The notes under the pieces are model-generated. The model had not been told where the DNA came from, ran no database searches, and saw only the letters and a program-made list of their open reading frames with translations. From assembly GCA_001574975.1 (NCBI GenBank), contig KQ965746.1:71812-135811 (forward strand): a stretch of DNA of 64,000 nt, read 5' to 3'. Of the stretch, positions 47,408-59,823 are shown in pieces. The DNA is from Gonapodya prolifera JEL478 (taxonomy: Eukaryota > Monoblepharomycota > Monoblepharidomycetes > Monoblepharidales > Gonapodyaceae). Each line of letters begins with the position of its first letter. Within the stretch, counting starts at the first letter, position 1. The position numbers and the translations under genes were made by a program.

Positions 47408-49356
47408 ATGGCCGCGGCTGTCGGTCCGTCGCTGGAGTCCAGTCACTTCCCGTCGGCTCCGCTTTTACCCCCAACCACCCTCCCGGCTTCCTCTCCTGCG
47501 GGATCTCCAGTGCAGGATGCACAGCTACCCTCACTTCCGCGCTCACGTCGCGGGCAGGGGGCTGCAATTGATCTCGACCCGGCAATTTATGCACTCCTCA
47601 CTGGACCAGCAAATGCCGAGAGTAGCCTGCGACTGGCTTCCTTGCTTCAGTCGAAGCTGCGAATAAACCCCCAGACAGGACGATTGGAAGCTGTGGCTCA
47701 AATGGTTCCCGTCCCTCGAGCTGGCATCTCAAATCCACAACCTCCAATCCGCAACCAACCAACTGTTACTTCCCCCCTCTCCCCTCTTTCCCACCAGAGA
47801 TTATCATTGGAACGATATACAGCTGATCAAACGTACTTTTCCGAACGGAACTCTCAGGGGCTGTCTGAAGAGGCTCCCCCACCTTATTCAGAAGCCGTGG
47901 ATGCGATCCCTCTCGGTGTTCCCATGCCCATCCCTCTTCCACCCCTCCGCGAACCACCCCTTCGGAATATGGTTCTTCAACACCGTGCAGAATCAGCGCA
48001 TGGGGGTCTATTGGACTCGCACGGTCGACATGGCGATGGGTCGCCAGGTGGAGGTGCTATACGAACTGGTGGTCGCACTGCCGGTGCTCAGGGTGCACAG
48101 TATGGCTATCCGGGAACATTCCATATTTATGAACACCGTTCGGGACTGCTCCAACCTCCACCGTTCCTTCATGGAGGGGAGCTGCCGGACGAATCTTCTG
48201 CAATTCTGGTATCTGACCCAACGATTGCAACATCGGAAACACCATCTTCCTCTTCCCCCGGTCCTTTCCGACAGCATCGATCTCATAGAAGTGGTCGATC
48301 TGGTAATGGGCGTAGACGAGGTGCATCGTCAACGCAGTCGGCTAAAACACCGGAGAAGCGGTGGTACTTTACACCGTTCAAAGCGCGACTATGGCTCATT
48401 CTAGGATATGCTCTCCTTGTGGACTTGCCTCTCGCGGTTTTCTGCTTCGCGTGGGTGTTGTCAACACTCCTGTTGTCGGTGGTGTTGATGATAGTACCAT
48501 TTGTTGGGGTTCCTGTTGGGCTCGCTGTCTCCGTGACATGGCGAGCTCTCGCAAAAGTTGATCTGTACATGCTTGACGCTGTGATAGGGGATGAAGGAGG
48601 TTCTAGGGTTCAGTCGAATGCGCCCACGGAAACGGAAGCTGCTGTTGCACCGCACGCCTCTCCGGCAGGGGGAGTGCGTCGAGCAGATGCACGGCGACCT
48701 CATCGCCAACTTCGTCAGCTTCCAACCATTATTGTCGCTCCCCGGCGGAGTGCAAGCATGGAGCTCGCGATGCACCGAGGAAGCACTCGAGGGGTGGTTT
48801 TAGCAGCCGTTGGGCTCCCAGTCTCGGGAAGCCCTCAATCCGCACAAGGGGGCTCGGCTGGCGAAGTCGGAAATCCAATATTTGATGATACCGCTCCCGT
48901 ACCTCGTAACCCTTTGAAAGAGGCTGGAGTCATCGCTGGATGCTGTGTAAGCTTCACAGCTATGTGGGGCGATCGAGGAACGTGGGGCACTGTTGTATAT
49001 TTTCTGTTCTACAAGGTTCGTTTCCATGTTGGCTCCCCACCACCTTGACACTAATGTGTGTCTAATTTATGCAGTTTCTACTCTCTTTGGCCACGTTTTT
49101 AACCGCAGTTCTAGCCCTCGCTTTGTTCATTCCGGGTTACCTTTGTTGTATATCCCCACTTTTTTTCCTCACTTTGGAAGCCCTTGCCAAGGCGGAACTC
49201 AAGACTGCATGGACCATCATTGGGGGTAGAGAGTCGCAGTCGGATAATGTGGACTCTGTCTCTCTGGGAACGCCTGCAGCGCTGTCTCCAGATGTTCTGA
49301 ACGGAGGTTCAAGAGTGGCTAGCGTTAGATTGGGTGCAATTAATTCCACGTCGTGA
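47408..49356 (+). CDS. Membrane protein with Sensor-like domain and PPPY motif
   Basis: Exons are 47408-49015 and 49075-49356. The N-terminal 300 residues are disordered, with an ARM-like motif (DLDPAIYALLTGPANAESSL) and PPPYSEAVD, a PY motif of the kind recognised by WW domains of Nedd4/Rsp5 ubiquitin ligases. A four-helix membrane region follows: WYFTPFKARLWLILGYALLV, LAVFCFAWVLSTLLLSVVLM, then a soluble loop with basic and Ser-rich stretches, and after the intron FLLSLATFLTAVLALALFIP and YLCCISPLFFLTLEALAKAE. The arrangement resembles the putative Sensor domain (PF13796) known mainly from bacteria and some early fungi. The start is the ATG ahead of AAAVGPSLESS. Substrate and partners are unknown. 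Confidence 0.75.
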
Positions 49357-49521
49357 CATCACATATGTACATTCTGCATTTAACTTGATTTGAAGATGCT
49401 TTATCGAAAAAAAAATGTTTGGATTTGTCTCAAAAGACCGACTTCGATCCCATCCACCAACGGTCAAAACATTGATTTGAGAGCTATCACCGCTGCATCC
49501 TCCCAAGAATCAACGACAAAG

Positions 49522-52330
49522 ATGTCAACACGAGATAGGACAAATAGCGGCACCCACCATCTGGGTGAGCCTGTGGAAAAGCACACCAACCGACCATCAA
49601 AAAGAACCAGGTAACTGCTGAACTCTGAGGACAATCGTGTTTCATGCTTACCTCTTCGTGGATCCGTCAAAGGTCTCAAGGTTCCGTTGAGGTACACCAC
49701 AACTCGTTTGCAATCGGGGAGGAGTCCTTCTCGAAGGGAGACTTCGTGGTGTGGGGTGGGGACGATGACTCCAACCGGTACCTCGGCATGATTCGAGCAA
49801 TTTTCACCGACGAGCGAGGGAGGGATATGGTGCGGCTACAGCCCACCTTTCTGCTAGCATCGGATCCGTTCACCCGTGTAAGAGGGGTGAAAGTGGACAA
49901 GGTGATGTTCTATTCCTCATCTGCATTCCACGTCTACGTAGCTGACATTCATTCCATTCTTCAATTCCTCAAGCATGAGGCGTATTACGTTCCCGCCGAA
50001 GCAGTTCATCCCATAGGTATGGTGCACCACAACGCGCGACAATTCTCCTCCTGAACTCCACTCGACAGGATGTGTACGAAATCGATGTTACATTGTTGGA
50101 AGTCAAGCAAAAGCGACAAGGGAATCGAGGGCTCAGCTCCCCGTCTACTATTGTGTGCGCCAATATTCCAAAACGAGAGGGGTGGCGGTTCGTGCATTGT
50201 GCCAATTGAAATTTCGCACACACTATCTCACATTTACGTTCCTATTTCAGACTCTCTCACCAGTTGATTTGGCCGAGCTTGCGAAGAATTACTTCGACAA
50301 CCCCGAAACGTCGACTGAAAGGCTCCCACCAGTCAAGACCAAACTTCAACCAAAAGTTCCCCTCAAGGTGCGGGAGCGTTTGTTGCGTCAGTATAAAAGC
50401 TTGCGTGCATAATTGATTGTTTTCGTTTCACATCATACTTGCTATTGAGTAGAAGGCATCTGAAAAGGTGCACGAAGCAAATGATTCAGATGGTTCGAGC
50501 GACACATCTGACCCTGAAGACGACGAATACCATGGGGAGCATTCTGATTCCGAAGAAGAAACAGATGATGAAACTCTTATTGACAACAGTTACTCCGATG
50601 ACGATAATGGGTCGTTCCAAGATCCCGAAGAAGACAACGTTGTGCCTAAATCAAGGAAGCGTAAAACACCTATCTCCGCCAAATCAAAAACCAAAAAGCC
50701 CCGTATTACAGCTCGGAAAACGGATCTAATGTATAGTATCTTGCATCGGTTTCCCTGTTCTGGTCGGTCGTTGAAACAATTGCAATGTCCTTTACCCTCA
50801 CCAGATACGCATTACCCGCACGAGCTCCGATTACGCCGGTGGAGAGTGGCTTTGAGTACACGGAAATGCGAAAGAGACTTCATGTGTCAGCCGTTCCCGA
50901 CACCCTTCCGTGTCGAGAGAACGAGCTCGCCCAGGTTATCGAACAGCTTGAAACTGCAATCGAAAAGAAAACGGGTTGCTGTATATGTTGGTGTTTATTG
51001 ACTCAGGCTTTTTATGGAACTTTCTAATGTTATTGTGACAGATATTTCTGGTGTTCCTGGCACGGGCAAGACTGCGACTGTTCGAGAAGCTCTCCGATTT
51101 CTTCAAGCCCGCTCTGAGGCTGGAGAAATGCAACCTTTTTATGCTGTCGAAATCAATGGGATGAAACTCACTGAGCCCCAACAGTCGTACTCCGTACTAT
51201 GGGAGGCACTCACGGACACCAAAGTAACTTCTGCCCACGCAGCGGAATTGCTAGAAACCCGATTCAAAAGCCCGAGGTTGGACACAGAACCGATGTGAGA
51301 TGAGACTTCGGGGTTCTATAGTGCATTATTTTGATGCTTGTGCATAGTGTGGTTGTGATGGACGAGCTCGACCTCCTCGTCACCTCCAAGCAAAACGTCA
51401 TCTACAGTTTTTTTGATTGGCCTAATAGGCCAAACTCGAATCTTATCGTCGTAGCGATCGCAAATACCATGGATCTACCAGAACGCCTGCTGACAAATCG
51501 AGTATCCAGCAGATTGGGTGAGCAAATGATGCGATCTCAATATTGAATTGTAACTGATCGCCACGCTCCGTCCCCAGGCTTAAAAAGAATGAATTTCCAG
51601 CCATACACATACCAGCAACTCTCCGAAATTGTGCAATCAAGACTGATTGGAATCGATATCTTTGACAAGGAAGCTATCGAGTTTGCATCTCGGAAAGTCA
51701 GCGCCGTTTCTGGAGATGCGCGAAGAGCATTGGATATTTGCCGGTTCGTACTCTTATCCACCCCTTTGTGAAAGGATGTTCGACATGGCATAACGCTGCC
51801 TCTCCTCGAATTTGGCAGACGTGCAGTGGAGCTTGTGGAGCGTGAAAAGTACAAAGCACCCACAAGGGCGACCGATGACACTCCTCTTCGAATCACTATT
51901 CGCGCCGTACAACGCGCGGTAACCGAGCTTTTCACGACTTCGAATGTTTCATGTGTTCAGAAAGGATCGCTGCACCAGAAAATATTTCTGATCGCTCTTG
52001 CGAACCGAGTGCGCAGACGAGGCGTACCCGATATCGAGTTGCGTGAGGTGAGAATGCTTGTAAGCGTCCCAAAAGATTGAAGCTCACGGAGGCGGTCAAC
52101 CGAAGGTGATCGAGGAACATCGCAATGTTTGTCTCCGCAATCAGCTTGATCCCCCCATGCATCTGGACTTCATTAAGATATGCTATAACTGGGCCTCCCT
52201 CCGCATTGTAGTGATCGAAGGCGGCCCAGCTGACGTGCTTCGAAAGCTCCGGTTCAACAATAATGACGCTGACGTATCGATTGCCCTGAAAAATGACGAA
52301 CGCGTGCGGGGATATTTGCTGTCGCTTTGA
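49522..52330 (+). CDS. ORC1: Origin recognition complex subunit 1
   Basis: ORC1 binds replication origins and, with Cdc6, loads MCM helicase. The start is ATG at 49522; exon 1 (30 codons) joins at AAAG|GTCTC near 49677. A BAH domain follows: [40 protein letters not shown] and [20 protein letters not shown]. An acidic/basic linker ([20 protein letters not shown]) precedes the AAA+ part. Walker A is [20 protein letters not shown] and Walker B is [11 protein letters not shown]; sensor regions are [20 protein letters not shown] and [15 protein letters not shown], then [20 protein letters not shown] winged-helix end ([20 protein letters not shown]) stops at TGA 52328-52330, only 71 bp before the end of RGP1. 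About ten introns are present. Confidence 0.93.
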
Positions 52331-52401
52331 TGGCGTTATCACCTGCAATTACATGTATCTCGTTGATTACAATTTTAAATGTAATAACGCTGGTATCTCA
52401 G

Positions 52402-54962
52402 TTAGTTTTTAAAGATGTGTCGCGCAGGTTCCAGTTCTTCCTCTGGAAGGCCGTGAACCGTGATGGGAAGTTCACAGCTCCAAGTGTCCGTGGTTACCTT
52501 TCTGGGAGCTCGAATAACGGCGACGTGCGGATCGATGGTTTCCTCTGCCTCAAACCCGGGTTCTCCGCCGGTGACAAACTCGGCACGAAGCCGCCACGAC
52601 AGGCTCACTGATGCAACATGAAAAAATCGAATTTTCCTTTAGATTAAGCTCAGAGGTATTGCCAAGTATACACAAAATAACACGCACCTGCGTTTGTAGT
52701 GAAGCTCGTCGGCAAATGAGGTGGTATGGGTAGAGCAACCGGTATTCGGACCATGTTGAGGCAAAACTGGCGGTGCTCTGCTACTCGGCGAGAGGTGAGC
52801 TTGGTAATCTGCTGCTCATCACGGAGGGCGCATGCCGGATCAACGACTTCCACGAGCTCGAGAATCAAGGCAATCTTTGTGACCAAGCCCGAGGTGTCGG
52901 GAGGACATGTGGAGAATTCAAACAAGTGTCACGAAAGTGTTTGGACAATAAAAACGCGAGGTGCGGGATGCTTTCTTCACCTGATAACAACGGACAGTGC
53001 CCAACACAAACGTTACCGTTCCGGTTACCGCTTCGCCCAGCCGAAAGGACGGTCGGAGAAGCACAATTTGGGCCACGGGGGTATCACCCCTGTTGATGCG
53101 AAACGTCGCTTGAAATTTGCAATCATGCGTCACCACGTGTACGAACAAGGCACTTGCAAAAAAAAACTCTTTGGAGCGCACCTTCCGGCGATCTCCGCAC
53201 CAAGACGGACCATGCGGCGTATATATTGGTGCCCGTTTCTTCCCCATCGTCTTGCGCGCCTGGCGACAGGGGCTCTTCGCCGTTGGGTGATGCGGGTGCG
53301 GCATCGCGCGTTTCCACCCACAGAGACCCTGCGTCAGGGATGAGACGACGTATAGGTTTCTTAAACAGGAAGAAACGAAGCGTGTGCGTAAAGGTGGAAT
53401 GCAGACCTCGTTGCTTCCCGCCAGATGCACCATCGTCTTCGGACGCAACCGAGGAATCGGCCCCGGTCAACATGAGGGGCCGGAAGACGTCAAACTGGCC
53501 AGCGCCACCGTGGCCTGACGAGACCAATGAAAGGTGAAATGACAAGTGTGGTGCAAAAATGACAGAAAGAAACCAACGAACCTGGGACCGCCGCGTATAA
53601 GCGAAACGGAACCTCAAAGGTTTCCCCCGCTCCGTCGGAAAGGCTTCCACGTCGCACGCCAACCACCAGGCGGTACGAAACCTTTCCCACGCGCCCACGG
53701 TAGCTCGGTGGAAGAGACACTGGGAGATGGATCTGGTACGAGACTGCGGGTGGGATCAGGGTCGGTGAAAACACTGCAGTGACGCATATACGTTGGGAAA
53801 GCTCACACGTGCGCTTTTCGTTTGGCTGCAGGATCTGGTCGGCGAAGAGCACGGTCGAGTGGGAGGAGAATATAAGGATCGAGCTGTCTGTCGATGGGTT
53901 GATGTTCGTCACCTGTGCATAGGAAAGGACAGGTGCAACTCCATCCGTGTCGCGTCGTGTCCCTACCTTTTTTGGTCCCCGCGCTTCCCAAGGACCCCCC
54001 GCCGACAACACCCAAAACGGCTTTGCCATGGCCCTGCTCCAACTTGGAATAGTCCACGTAGGAAGGGTCGACGGTGAGGTGCCCCACCACGCGCGCAAAC
54101 GCAATCGGGACGGGCTCGGGCTTTGGCTGGCGCGCGCGCAGGCTGAACGATCGTCGCGGGGACGCCGAGCCGCTTTGACCCGGCGCCGCCGCCGTCCCGT
54201 GCCAGGATCCCCCGGCTATCGAAGGCGCGCCGGCGGAGTACACGGAGGCGGAAGATCCAGTTCGTGGGAGAGCGGGAGTGACGGCGCCTTCGGCGAGGGA
54301 TGTCGAGGGTCGGCGGGGTGGGGATGAGGTGGATTGGCGGGATGCAGGAAGAGATTGGAGGGAGATGTCTGCAGGGAAAAACATGTTTTTAGTCTCAGTG
54401 GATTGAATTGGGGGACCAAGGGTTTGCATTTGAAATACATGACAACATCTCTTGGACCCAAGCACACACCATGCGCGATGGGGAACTGCCCCGCTGTTTG
54501 AGATTCTACACCAGTGAGAGAGCCACCGGTATTACCCTGTGCAGGAGGTCTATCTTCACGTTGCTGTGAGGGATCTTCGACATCATCTTCGCGGGCATCG
54601 TCTCCATCGTCCTCTGGGGGCGCCTCCTCGTAAAAAAAGTTGCGTACAGCATTAAGCGTCATTGCGCCCAACGCTCGAGGAACGCCGAGCACTCCGCGCA
54701 CGATTCCTGGTCTGGATGCAGATCCCGCCAATCCATCCGGGTCGAAATCGTCGCCATCTGCGTCGTCATCGTCGTCACCCATGCCAGCACGCTCCGCCGC
54801 GGCTGCTTTTGCTGCGCGAGCATCTCTGGTGAAGGAGAATTGAGTCCACGGATCATGTTCGCCATGCGGAGGAGTGAGGGAGTTGGCGAAGGAAATGCGG
54901 GCGATGAGCGACCCTCCTGCAAAGTTTGATCGCGCGGTCTCGCATTCAATCCACACGGGCAT
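52402..54962 (-). CDS. RGP1: Rgp1, subunit of the Ric1-Rgp1 Ypt6/Rab6 exchange factor
   Basis: With Ric1 it activates Ypt6 for retrograde traffic at the Golgi. The start is ATG at 54962; the arrestin-like N-terminus reads IECETARSNFAGGSLIARIS. A disordered acidic insertion (GDDDDDADGDDFDPDGL) comes next. Later family blocks are IAFARVVGHLTVDPSYVDYS, LPPSYRGRVGKVSYRLVVGV, TFEVPFRLYAAVPGS and the C-terminal SLSWRLRAEFVTG with ELPITVHGLPEEELE. Upstream in the last part, TSGLVTKIALILELVEVVDP leads into CALRDEQQ. The gene has several introns, and the joins at 54350-54470 and 53340-53540 are approximate. It converges on ORC1 and diverges from CSM3 (starts 123 bp apart). Confidence 0.83.
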
Positions 54963-54966
54963 TGCG

Positions 54967-54990
54967 CTGGCTGGCTGGCTGGCTGGCTGG
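54967..54990 (+). repeat. (CTGG)6 microsatellite in the RGP1/CSM3 promoter
   Basis: Six perfect CTGG units lie a few bases upstream of the RGP1 start, inside the 123-bp divergent interval. Length changes here could alter both leaders. Confidence 0.9.
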
Positions 54991-55085
54991 CTATGACTGC
55001 ATCATGGTTGCTGCGGTGCAGGACCACGGACTCACACCCTCCCCACTCTTTCAACGAACTTTGATTTGGCATTTCTAGCGCTGCG

Positions 55086-56616
55086 ATGGACTTCGCATGG
55101 GACGAACCAGACCAATCCACCACCACTGACTCAAATGGGCGCGATACCGCTGCGCAGTCGCGGGTGTCCACCCTCGCCGGAGACTTTGGCCTCTCCTCAG
55201 AGATTTTCAACCCGCTCACGGATCTGAACGCTCCCGATGGGCAAAAGGCAGACGAGAAGAAGAAGAAGAAACCGAAGTCGGAGGCTATCAAGCTCGACTC
55301 CACTCTGTGCGTGGCAACCTTCCCAAGTCACGATTTGTGCGGGACGGGACTCAATGTCGCTGTTTTCTCGCCAGGCTTCTCTCCGAAAAGGGCTTTCCGA
55401 AGCTCCGTGCCGATGTGGAGAAGATGCGCTTCAAAGCCAAATACAGCAAGGTGAGTCTGGTCCATACCATACCACCTCCTGGAAACCCCAGTGCCAAACT
55501 ACCAACACTTCCAAAGGATGAGGATGCTATCCGCGACCTATCCCGCCTCATGAACTGTTACCAGATTTGGGCCCACGGACTATACCCAAAGTTCGCCTTC
55601 ACTGACGCAGTTGACAAGATTGAAAAGCTCTGCCACGAACGAAGAATGAAGGTGCGTTGCATGTTCTCGTGTTCTCACAGCGATGAAGGACGCCAAAAGA
55701 AAACCCTCGCACTCTCCTGCGACTTTATTCCTTGAAGGTGCACGCCGAGGAATGGCGCAAATTCGAGCGCCGCAAGATGCGCGGCGAGCTGTTGCCCGAG
55801 GACCTCGACCCGAAGCTGGCTCAGGAGGACGACATGTGGCCCTCTGCCGATGCCTCGCTGCCCGAAAACGGCGGAGTTTTTGGACAAGGTGCGTGCACGA
55901 CGCTCCAATCTTCCAATCTGCAGTAGTGTGCTCCACACCCGCTTCACCTTTACCTTCAACCCCGACCTTCATCATCTCACAAAGGCTTCTTTCCCGACGA
56001 AAACCGACCGCCGACACCACCGCCCTCCTCCGCGTTTGCCCACGCGCCACTCTCACCCGGCACGGTGGCGCGCATCGAGCAAAGCCGGCTGCAAGCCCTC
56101 GCGAGACTCGAAGCGCGGAAAGCGGCCCGGCTGGCCGAGGACGAGGAACGGCGCCGGCGCGAGGCGGAAGAGGAGGCAGCGATGCGAGCGGATGAGGAGG
56201 CTACCCGCGCCATGGGTGATGACGACGACATGAGGGCGGACGAGGAAGCGGCGCGGGAGATGGAGGCGGCGATGCGGGCCGATGAGGAGGCTGCGCGAGA
56301 CGTGGAGGCGGCGATGAGGGTGGACGAGGAGGAACGACGCCAAGACGGCGGTGCAGGTGGGCACCGGGCGGGACATGGCGACGCCTCACTCCCCGGTTCG
56401 CACCACCCCGTCCCGAACGACACGTCGGCGGCCATGAAGAGAGCCCGCGAGGCTCTTGCGAGGGGCGAGCACGTCAGTCCGGACGATATGATGCAGCTTA
56501 TGATGGCGGACGATGACGTAGATGGTGGGAACGCGGGTGCGACGAGTGGAGAGTGGGATGCGGTGGGGAAGTTGGGGAGTAAAGCGCCCATGGACGAGGA
56601 CGAGATGTTTATGTAA
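55086..56616 (+). CDS. CSM3: Replication fork protection subunit Csm3/Swi3 (TIPIN)
   Basis: It forms a complex with Tof1/Timeless that stabilises stalled replication forks and supports checkpoint signalling and cohesion. The start is ATG at 55086 (MDFAWDEPDQSTTTD). The Swi3 domain is spread over exons: LLSEKGFPKLRADVEKMRFK, EDAIRDLSRLMNCYQIWAHG, LYPKFAFTDAVDKIEKL and RRMK joined to VHAEEWRKFERRKMRGELLP. Further on are SPGTVARIEQSRLQALARLE and a long Arg/Glu coiled coil built of near-repeats (AAMRADEEATRAM, EEAAREMEAAMRADEEAARD). It ends DEDEMFM. The first intron is 55306 (GTGCGT) to about 55374; each join keeps the Swi3 signature in frame. Confidence 0.88.
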
Positions 56617-56740
56617 CTCGACGTCATTTCTTGTTCGTGTGATCCGCACACACACACCAGCCGATAAATGATGGCATTGCAATGTTGTATTACATCATTA
56701 AAACGTGTGACAAATGAGACACTAAAATCACAATGAGACA

Positions 56741-59301
56741 TCACCGGCGGGCCTTCCACCAAAGAACACCGTATAACGCCAATCGAAAAACTAGCGAGAT
56801 GACAAGGAGAATGCAAATCCAGGCTGTGTAGTTGATATCGTAAATTTCGAGACTCTTGAGGGCGTCGTCTCCAGTGAACTGGCAGACACCCTTGTCCTGG
56901 ACGGGGTTGTAGTAGAAGCACTGGCAGGCTCCGTTGGGGTTCTTGGGGCAGTTCCAAACCGTGTCACGGAGGTCGTTGTTCATGAGGAGCTGGAAGCTGT
57001 ACATCTGGAAGTCCATGTAATGGAAAGATTTCTTCCAGAAGGCGGGAAGGTTGCGGATGAAGTAGCCTTGCACACACATCCAGAATCCTAACAAAAAGGG
57101 GGGGTCGCGTGTGAATCAGAGACGCATAACTCGGTGGACAAAACTTCTCGCTTACCATTTGCGAACGATGCAAGCGCCAAAGCTGCGACGAATATGGGGA
57201 CTGCGGCAGCTACGAGCACAGACTGTGATTCTGCGGCGTAAATTCCGAGGAACAAGTAGATCAGGAATTGGAAGAAGTGGTCAGCGCCTGGGTGAAGACC
57301 GATCGACCAGTAGCTAGGGAAGGACAAATCGTTGATGTGAATTTCCTGACTTCTTTATCGGCGCAGGGTGGAATCGCATACCTGAGAATTGCGAACACGA
57401 GGGCACAGAGGAAGAGGAAGGGGATGGTGACGAGAGAGTTGGCGACGGTGTACGCTCCAGGTCCGTAGAGACCACTGTGCGTCTCCCGGAGGTACACAGA
57501 GCGCTCCTCCAAGAAGGACGGAATACCTGCTACACTCATGAATCCCAGGAAAGCGACGGAGAAGAAGTGCACCGATATACGATCGTTGATCTTTTCTTGC
57601 TCGTTGCCGAGGTTGATCCAGATTAGGGCCATCATCATTCCCATTCCCACTGTGACCGCGTCATGTTAGATTCTGTTTCGACTTGACTGGCTGTGCAAAC
57701 CACTCACGGTACATTCCCAAACGGACTCCATACGCAATGAACGACCTGCGGTAGTTGAGAATCGCTCTGAGAATGAGCACGTAGGTCTTGAAGAACGAAG
57801 ACCCCGTGGGCCCTTTGCGGGCAATCTCATCCCCGGACGTGTCGTTGGCAATCACTGCGATCTCATTGGCGACGCCGGCGTGTCTCGGCGATGCTGCCCA
57901 GTGCTTGGCGAGCTGGGCTGCCGAGTCGTCGTTGTCGGAGCGGAAGTACACGGGGTTGACGAGCTCGAGCATGAAGTCGGCAGGGTTCGAGTGCGGGGGC
58001 ACCGGGCGGCCCAGTTCCTCGCAGAAGGGGAACGCGTTGGCCGTGGTACCGAAGTAGACAGTTTTGCCCTCGGCGAGAAGAAGCAGGCGGTCGAAGAGGG
58101 AGAATGTCTCGTAGGAAGGTTGGTGGATGGTGGCGACGATGATGATGTTGCGGGATAAGGCGAGCTCGCGGACTGAAGTAAAGTGGAGGTCAGGTGAATG
58201 GAAGGACAAGGTCGTGGGATATGTTCTGTTCTGCACTCACGCATTTTCACGAGGTTCAAAGTTGTGCTTGCGTCAAGACCACTTGTGGGCTCGTCCAGGT
58301 ACAAGATCACGGGGTGTGTGAGAAGCGCAGACCCAATGGTGACCCGACGCTTCTGTCCTCCCGAAATACCGCGCTGGATGGGATTCCCGATCAAATTGTC
58401 CGACACTTTCTGCAATCCGAGTTGTTGGATCGTCTCGTCAACAAGTTTCGTGAGTTCGCTGTTGGTCAGACTGGCGGGTAAGCTGAGCTTGGCGGCGTAG
58501 AAGAAAGTCTCCTTGACCGTCAAGGTGCCCAACAGGGCGTCGTCTTGCTCACAGTACGAGGACAGGTCTTTCATCTTGAAGTCTGTTGTGCCATTGACGC
58601 GAATCTATGGACCAAAATATGTAAGTACACGGAGTGACATGTGTTCCATTGAGAGGACACGTACCCTTCCTTCATGCGGCAGGCTAGTGCGGTTGGCGAG
58701 GATGTCCAAAAAGGTACTCTTGCCCGCGCCCGAGGGCTAAAAAAGCGCAAATGTCTCGTCATTAACTGTTCTCTTGTCTTTCATTCTGTTCCCGAATGAA
58801 CCCACCCCCATCACAGCAAGCATTTCTCCGCTCTTCACGTAACCAGAAACCCCGTCAAGAAGAACTTTGCCCTTGGGCGTGGTACATTGAAGATTTTCCC
58901 ATGTCAGGTGGTTGGTGTGCTCAGACTGTGGTAGAAAAGAGATGAAGTGAGGGCGTCGACATGGGGACTGAACAATAGACGTAAAGGGCAACTCGAAAAC
59001 TCACTTTGTTTCGAATTTCTTCCATTTTCACAATGTACGCCCCGTTTCCAGCTGAGTCGGCAACTGTGCTGTTGACCGTTGAGGGCACTTTTTCGGCGTG
59101 GGGTGGTGTGGTGGAGAAAGTCGACTCTGAGCCATTCGGATGGACTCTGGGATACTCTTGGAGAGGTCCAGTGACTGCGTTTTCGATTGGGAACGGGCCA
59201 GCAAGGATGGATGTGGAACTGTTTGGGTGGGGAAAGTTTCCAGCAGGAGAAACGCCGAGGCAAGGCTCCCCTTGTGGGGGAAGTGGGGAGTGTCGCTGCA
59301 T
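56741..59301 (-). CDS. ABCG-family half transporter (White/Pdr5 orientation)
   Basis: This ATP-driven exporter has one nucleotide-binding domain followed by one membrane domain, so it must dimerise. The start is ATG at 59301. The nucleotide-binding domain has Walker A (PSGAGKST, split by the intron at about 58740-58810), Q-loop region YCEQDDALLGTLTVKETFFY, signature ISGGQKRRVTIG, Walker B ILYLDEPTSGLD and H-loop VATIHQPSYETFSLFDRLLL. The membrane part shows MMMALIWINLGNEQEKINDR, FSVAFLGFMSVAGIPSFLEE and VANSLVTIPFLFLCALVFAI. The last exon has the extracellular Cys-rich loop (CPKNPNGACQCFYYNPVQDK) and ends with a final helix (ALYGVLWWKARR). Substrate is not predictable. The family includes sterol, lipid and drug exporters. 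Confidence 0.9.
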
Positions 59302-59823
59302 TGACGCGGATGATGGGATGGCGAGAAGTAAGTTGAGGGCGTGTGGATTAGATTGTCTGTCGTGTCGAGGCGTTCTCTTTCTTTATTACCACCCTTCGCC
59401 CCATATATTGAGGAACGGTTCACTGTGCTAGAGGTCCGCAGGAGAGGAACTGTATCCAAAGAGCAGAAAATTGCGCTGACAATTTATTCATTCTTTTGGT
59501 CTGAATACACACTCTCTTACTCAGAGACCGCACTAGCTCAAGAGCGAGTCCTCCAGTGAGGAATGGAGTCGAAGGAGGCGGAACACGTGTGGTCTCCTAT
59601 GTTGCTGACAAAGACAAATGAGGTGGAGAACTGATACACAATTCGCCACAGGGAGAAGTTTACTTGAGCCTCACGAGTCAGCAGAATTAGATGAGGCTTA
59701 TGATGTTGGAGTAATTCCAGGTTCCCTCTGTCACTTGAAAATTACATTTCAAAACGCCCTATTATCACGTCACCATCGCAACTGCCTTCAACCCGCCGTC
59801 GCCCAAAAGCCACGACCACGCAA
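59302..59823. promoter_or_regulatory. ABCG promoter / NmrA copy 1 terminator region
   Basis: About 520 bp with no gene. Part of it (GCAGAATTAGATGAGGCT near 59681) also occurs downstream of NmrA copy 2 at about 61950, showing that the duplication unit includes the 3' flank. Confidence 0.5.
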
